In this document: positions 59,857 to 64,000 of the stretch, in pieces | Position numbering within the stretch: the stretch's first letter is position 1 | How the letters are laid out: each line of letters opens with the position of its first letter | Source of the DNA: Solen grandis | Lineage: Eukaryota > Mollusca > Bivalvia > Adapedonta > Solenidae | Assembly (NCBI GenBank): GCA_021229015.1 | Contig: CM037783.1 | Coordinates: forward strand, 25,300,052-25,364,051 | Reading direction: 5' to 3' | DNA length: 64,000 nt | Made by a program: the position numbers and the translations under genes | Notes under the pieces: model-generated | What the model saw: the letters and a program-made list of their open reading frames with translations, nothing else | Databases searched by the model: none | Told to the model about the DNA's origin: nothing

Positions 59857-61847
59857 AGCTCACCTGAGCACAAAGTGCTCAAGGTGAGCTTTTGTGATCG
59901 CCCTTCGTCCGGCGTCCGTCGTCGTGCGTCGTGCGTCGTCCGTCGTGCGTCGTGCGTCGTCCGTCGTCAACAATTTGCTTTAAACGACATCTCCTCTGAA
60001 ACCACTGGAAAGAATTTAATGAAACTTGGCAGGAATGTTCCTTGGGTGAGGCTCTACAAAAGTTGCTAAAATAAAGTTGATCCATGAAGAACTCTGGTTG
60101 CCATGGCAACAAAAAGAAAAATAATTTGAAAACTTTAAAAATCATCTCCTTCAAAACTACTGGCCAGATTTCAAAATAAATTGGTACAGATGTTCCTTGG
60201 GTCAACCTCTACCAAAGTTGCTAAAATTATTCCGATCCGTAAAAAAACATGGCCGCCAGGGGCGGGGCTTATTTGCCTTATATGTATATAGAGAAACCTT
60301 TAAACAACATCTCCTCTGAAACCACTGGACAGAATTTGATTAAACTTGGCAGGGATGATCCTTGGGTCAACCTTCACAAAAGTTGCTAAAATAAACTTGA
60401 TCCATGTAGAACTCTGGTTGCCATGGCAACAAAAAGAAAAAAAAATGAAAACTTTAAAAATCATCTTCTTCAAAACTACTGGCCAGATTTTAAAATAAAT
60501 TGGTACAGATGTTCCTTGGGTCAACCTCTACCAAAGTTGCTAAAATTATTCCGATCCGTAAAAAAACATGGCCGCCAGGGGCGGGGCTTATTTGCCTTAT
60601 ATGCATATAGGGAAACCTTTAAACAACATCTCCTCTGAAACCACTTGACAGAATTTGATTAAACTTGGCAGGGATGATCCTTGGGTCAACCTTCACAAAA
60701 GTTGCTAGTATAAACTTGATCCATGTAGAACTCTGGTTGCCATGGCAACAAAAAGAAAAAAAAATGAAAACTTTAAAAATCATCTTCTTCAAAACTACTG
60801 TCCAGATTTTAAAATAAATTGGTACAGATGTTCCTTGGGTCAACCTCTACCAAAGTTGCTAAAATTATTCCGATCCGTAAAAAAACATGGCCGCCAGGGG
60901 CGGGGCTTATTTGCCTTATATGTATATAGAGAAACCTTTAAACAACATCTTCTCTGAAACCACTGGACAGAATTTGATTAAACTTGGCAGGGATGATCCT
61001 TGGGTCAACCTTCACAAAAGTTGCTAAAATAAACTTGATCCATGTAGAACTCTGGTTGCCATGGCAACAAAAAGAAAAAAAAATGAAAACTTTAAAAATC
61101 ATCTTCTTCAAAACTACTGGCCAGATTTTAAAATAAATTGGTACAGGTGTTCCTTGGGTCAACCTCTACCAAAGTTGCTAAAATTATTCCGATCCATAAA
61201 AAAACATGGCCGCCAGGGGCGGAGCTTATTTGCCTTATTTGTATATAGGGAAAACTTTAAACAACATCTCCTCTGAAACCACTTGACAGAATTTGATTAA
61301 ACTTGGCAGGGATGATCCTTGGATCAACCTCCACAAAAGTTGTTAAAATAAACTTGATCCATGAAGAACTCAGGTTGCCATGGCAATAAAAAGAAAAAAA
61401 AATATGAAAACTTTAAAATCATCTTCTTCAAAACTACTGGCCAGATTTTAAAATAAATTGGTACAGGTGTTCCTTGGGTCAACCTCTACCAAAGTTGCTA
61501 AAAAATTTCCGATCCGTAAAAAACATGGCCGCCAGGGGCGGGGCTTATTTGCCTTGTATGTATATAGGGAAAACTTTAATCAACATTTCCTCTGAAACCA
61601 CTGGAAAGAATTTGATTAAATTTGGCAGGAATGATCCTTGGGTCAACCTTCACAAAAGTTCCTAAAATAAACTTGATCCATATAGAACTCTTGTTGCCAT
61701 GGCAACAAAAAGAAAAAAAATATGAAAACTTTAAAAATCATCTTCTTCAAAGCTACTGTCCAGATTTTAAAATAAATTGGTACAGATGTTCCTTGGGTCA
61801 ACCTATTTATCTCAGGTGAGCGATTTAGGGCCATCATGGGCCTCTTG
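59857..61847 (+). mobile_element. Tandem-core element, locus 2 (complete, six 319-bp units)
   Basis: Complete relative of locus 1. The 5' end AGCTCACCTGAGC folds with GTGCTCAAGGTGAGC into a 14-15 bp hairpin (59858-59871 with 59875-59889), followed by a CGTCGTGCGTCG minisatellite. Six units of about 319 bp follow (CCATGGCAAC near 60101, 60421, 60740, 61059, 61379, 61697), with end CTCAGGTGAGCGA, GGGCCATCATGGGCCTCTTG and a T run. The start and end carry inverted subterminal CTCACCTGAG/CTCAGGTGAG. It sits in the kinesin intron between exons C and D, in the sense orientation. Confidence 0.8.
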
Positions 61848-61935
61848 TTTGTACATATTACAAATCTATTATTTTACCCGTCATAATCAAAACAAATGCT
61901 TTTATAACACAGCTCTTGTTTTTAAATAGTTACAT

Positions 61936-62036
61936 ATTGGCATTTCTCATTTAAGAAGAGCATTTTAAGTTTGACTGTGTCACTGCAATGCTTGTCTGTG
62001 TGTCTGTACATTTGATAATGATTGATGTGTGATGAT
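61936..62036. repeat. Second copy of the exon C upstream intron segment
   Basis: TTGGCATTTCTCATTTAAGA, GCTTGTCTGTGTGTCTGTAC and AATGATTGATGTGTG in the same order and orientation as 59320-59425. No exon C copy follows. Confidence 0.8.
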
Positions 62037-62282
62037 ATATGTATATTATAGACTTTGCTGATCGCCGATATGGCTTCATAGTGGGTAAAGTTTGGAAACA
62101 GGCTTAGAAAAAACTGAATTCTCATGTATTATGCGACCCTTTCTCCAAAATCGAAATTAAAGTCAGAAATGCACACAGTATATGAGTGTTAATGGTATTA
62201 AACCCATATTCAGTGTTATAAGGGATCAACGCTGCTATATTTGTCAGTTTTAGTTCTTCTCATGGATAATATTGTGTTTCAG

Positions 62283-62390
62283 TCGAGCCCACACGATTGT
62301 GGCCATCACGTTCACCCAGAAGCAGCCTAATGCGACTGGACAGAGCATGACCAGGACGTCCACAGTGAACCTGGTCGATCTTGCTGGCAG
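62283..62390 (+). CDS. Kinesin motor exon D: switch I end to switch II
   Basis: Fourth visible exon; acceptor GTGTTTCAG, donor CAG/GTAATC, 108 nt, entered and left in phase 2. It completes switch I (SSRAHTIVAITFTQK) and runs through a short loop, QPNATGQSMTRTS, to the switch II strand TVNLVDLAGS, where the aspartate and glycine sense the nucleotide gamma-phosphate. The serine codon is split across the next intron. All catalytic positions expected here are present apart from the SSRAH variant, so the motor is probably functional. The preceding 2.7-kb intron holds the large 319-bp tandem-core element 59857-61847. Confidence 0.95.
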
Positions 62391-62737
62391 GTAATCTATA
62401 TGTTTATACTCTTAGGCTTGATTAACGTATATAAATTCAAAAAACAACAAATACTGAAAAATACTGAAAGTACTCAGTGCTTTGATAATGAAAAATTAAG
62501 TAAATATTTCAAGGGGTGAGAGCGAAACTACGCTATGTGCATATATTTATTTAAGCACTTAGCCTAGTTTAACTTTCACCCCTCAATTTGGTGCACTGAT
62601 TATAAATTGTCTGAAAATAGTCAGTGCTTTGATAATAAAAAGCACCAAAAGTTCACAGTGTTATGATTGGATTAACTCTATTACAGTGGCCTAACAAAAA
62701 AACTTGGCTAATTTAAAACTTTTTTCTACCTCCCTAG

Positions 62738-62871
62738 TGAGAGAGCTGATTCAACAGGGGCTACAGGGGACCGTCTGAAGGAGGGAGCATCCATTAACCA
62801 GTCCCTCAGTTCCCTTGGTAACGTGATCAAGGCTCTGGCAGACATCTCCACTGGCAAAAAGAAGGTTGTTG
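62738..62871 (+). CDS. Kinesin motor exon [23 protein letters not shown]
   Basis: Fifth visible exon; acceptor CTCCCTAG, donor G/GTAAGT, 134 nt, entered in phase 2 and left in phase 1. It encodes [20 protein letters not shown] and then [20 protein letters not shown] followed by KKKVV. These are the switch II relay helix and the microtubule-binding L12/alpha-5 neighbourhood, very close to kinesin-3 consensus. The next exon should begin with the rest of a split valine codon and 'PYR(N/D)S', but about 1.1 kb to the window edge shows no further exon. The tail (FHA, coiled coils or other cargo domains) therefore lies outside, and the family assignment rests on the motor alone. Confidence 0.95.
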
Positions 62872-63805
62872 GTAAGTCCCTCCAATGTCATGAAATGAAA
62901 ATACACTAAATGATTCCATCATAACAAATTAGTGTTTTTATTGTTTGTATCTTTCTTTATTACATTATACTGAAAAAAAAAGATAAAGGCACATGGCCTA
63001 AATGTTATTTTTAGAAGTTAAAGAAACCTTTTTTTGCTAAATTCTTCTACCCTATTGTATTTTACAGACAGAGTTAATAGTGCAAACATAAAATAATAAT
63101 AACAACATTTTGCTGTTATTCATCATCAAAGTGTAAAACCATTACAGTATTATTTACCAGAACACATTGTAAATATGAATTTATATCTTATTAGATTATG
63201 GACAGTTTCTTTGAATCTACAAAAGGTTAATATTGATGGTGCAGTTATATTATCACAAGGAAAAGCTTAGAAATCCAGTGGTTCTTGTGATAGTGTGCAT
63301 GTGGCTTGTTACACATAATGAGTACTGTAAAATAATGCCACTAAATTTCATTGATTTTTATTCAAAAGGAAATTTTGTGGGTACATTTATTTGTGGATTA
63401 ATGTTTTGAAAAACTAGACAGTTTTTGTGGGGGTTAGTATTTGTTGCCTCCATGAAATCAGGGAAAATTAGTGTCAAACAAAATTTGATGATTTCACAGA
63501 ATCACATTTTTAATCAGGCTGGTTCAACAGTAATTTGCAGATATAGATAAGGTTGCTTGTTAAAAATTCTATCAAAATATTGTTTTGGGGTTTATATTAT
63601 TCATAAAACTCCTTAGTTTTTAAAGAAAAATAATTTCATAACCAGAATAAATCATATTCATAAATAAGACTAAAGGAAATCCTTCGTAACTAAGGGAAAT
63701 CTAAGTGATTTTATGGAAAATCTTAGAAACTAAGGGCATTTTTTTCCTAAGGAACTTTATGAATACTGCCCCTGGTGTCCAGCTTACCAAAATACAGGGG
63801 GCTTT
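62872..63805. other. Kinesin intron after exon E
   Basis: AT-rich intron sequence with no recognisable exon or repeat until the piggyBac-like MITE. Confidence 0.7.
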
Positions 63806-64000
63806 TTAACCCTTTCCCTCATAGAGGAAACCATGAAAAGACCTATGTGAACAACATAAAACCAGATCAGCCTGCGAGTAACTCGCAGGCTGATCAGGTT
63901 TTATGCTGTTCGCTGCTCCTCAGTGGTCTGGAAATGAGGATTTTGTAATTAAATTTGGTAAGGTTTAACTGTGGTTTTCTGCAGATCAGGCTTTATGTGG
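63806..64000. mobile_element. piggyBac-like MITE, copy 4, inverted, cut by window end
   Basis: TTAACCCTTTCCCTCATAGA and the central stem occur in the opposite orientation to copies 1-3. The other end lies outside the window. It is intronic in the kinesin gene, downstream of exon E. Confidence 0.8.

Overview
The window is AT-rich animal genomic DNA, most likely from a bivalve mollusc. The evidence is intron-rich coding sequence with GT-AG exons, dense SINEs with tRNA-like heads, 'AACAAGAGGGCCAT..' termini and pearl/Helentron-like tandem-core elements of the kind known from bivalves, and many MITEs. No bacterial-style operon, CRISPR array, rRNA or intact tRNA gene was seen. There is one run of 100 N at 38403-38502. 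The species call is inference.

The only confidently coding gene lies at the right edge on the + strand. Five phase-compatible exons (54158-54373, 56502-56619, 59441-59552, 62283-62390, 62738-62871) encode about 229 contiguous residues of a kinesin motor domain: P-loop GQTGSGKS, switch I NMNATSSRAH, switch II DLAGSERAD. It looks like a kinesin-3-type motor of the KIF28/KLP-6 kind. The 5' exons (the RVRPF strand) were not located and the 3' part runs off the window. Two weaker coding-like segments are a RING-finger-like exon (8554-8709) and a ShK-like cysteine-rich segment (44111-44338).

Left to right, the rest is mobile and repetitive. 3440-4190 is a foldback hAT-like element with an 8-bp target duplication and a P-loop micro-ORF. 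9.2-11.9 kb holds foldback repeats and a perfect 25-bp palindrome. 17458-21451 is bounded by roughly 340-390 bp inverted repeats built of two minisatellites and is filled with SINEs. 23.5-24.6 kb has CpG-rich palindromic minisatellites. 25.25-26.2 kb is a frameshifted remnant of a LINE with a restriction-like endonuclease. 27.3 kb is a long CAA repeat. 27.77-29.32 kb is a decayed LINE with a SINE nested in its last codons. 38.5-40.1 kb is a 319-bp tandem-core element cut by the gap. 45.2-46.0 kb is a pogo/Tigger-like MITE. 48.7-49.3 kb is a roughly 100-bp tandem array, followed by a near-perfect 70-bp hairpin. Four copies of a piggyBac-like TTAA MITE lie at 37, 51.8, 52.9 and 63.8 kb. The kinesin introns carry three tandem-core elements.

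The most interesting hidden regularity is that several otherwise unrelated tandem-core elements share a 3' end made of a tiny hairpin followed directly by CTCTTG and a T run. One of these ends sits 24 nt upstream of a kinesin splice acceptor.
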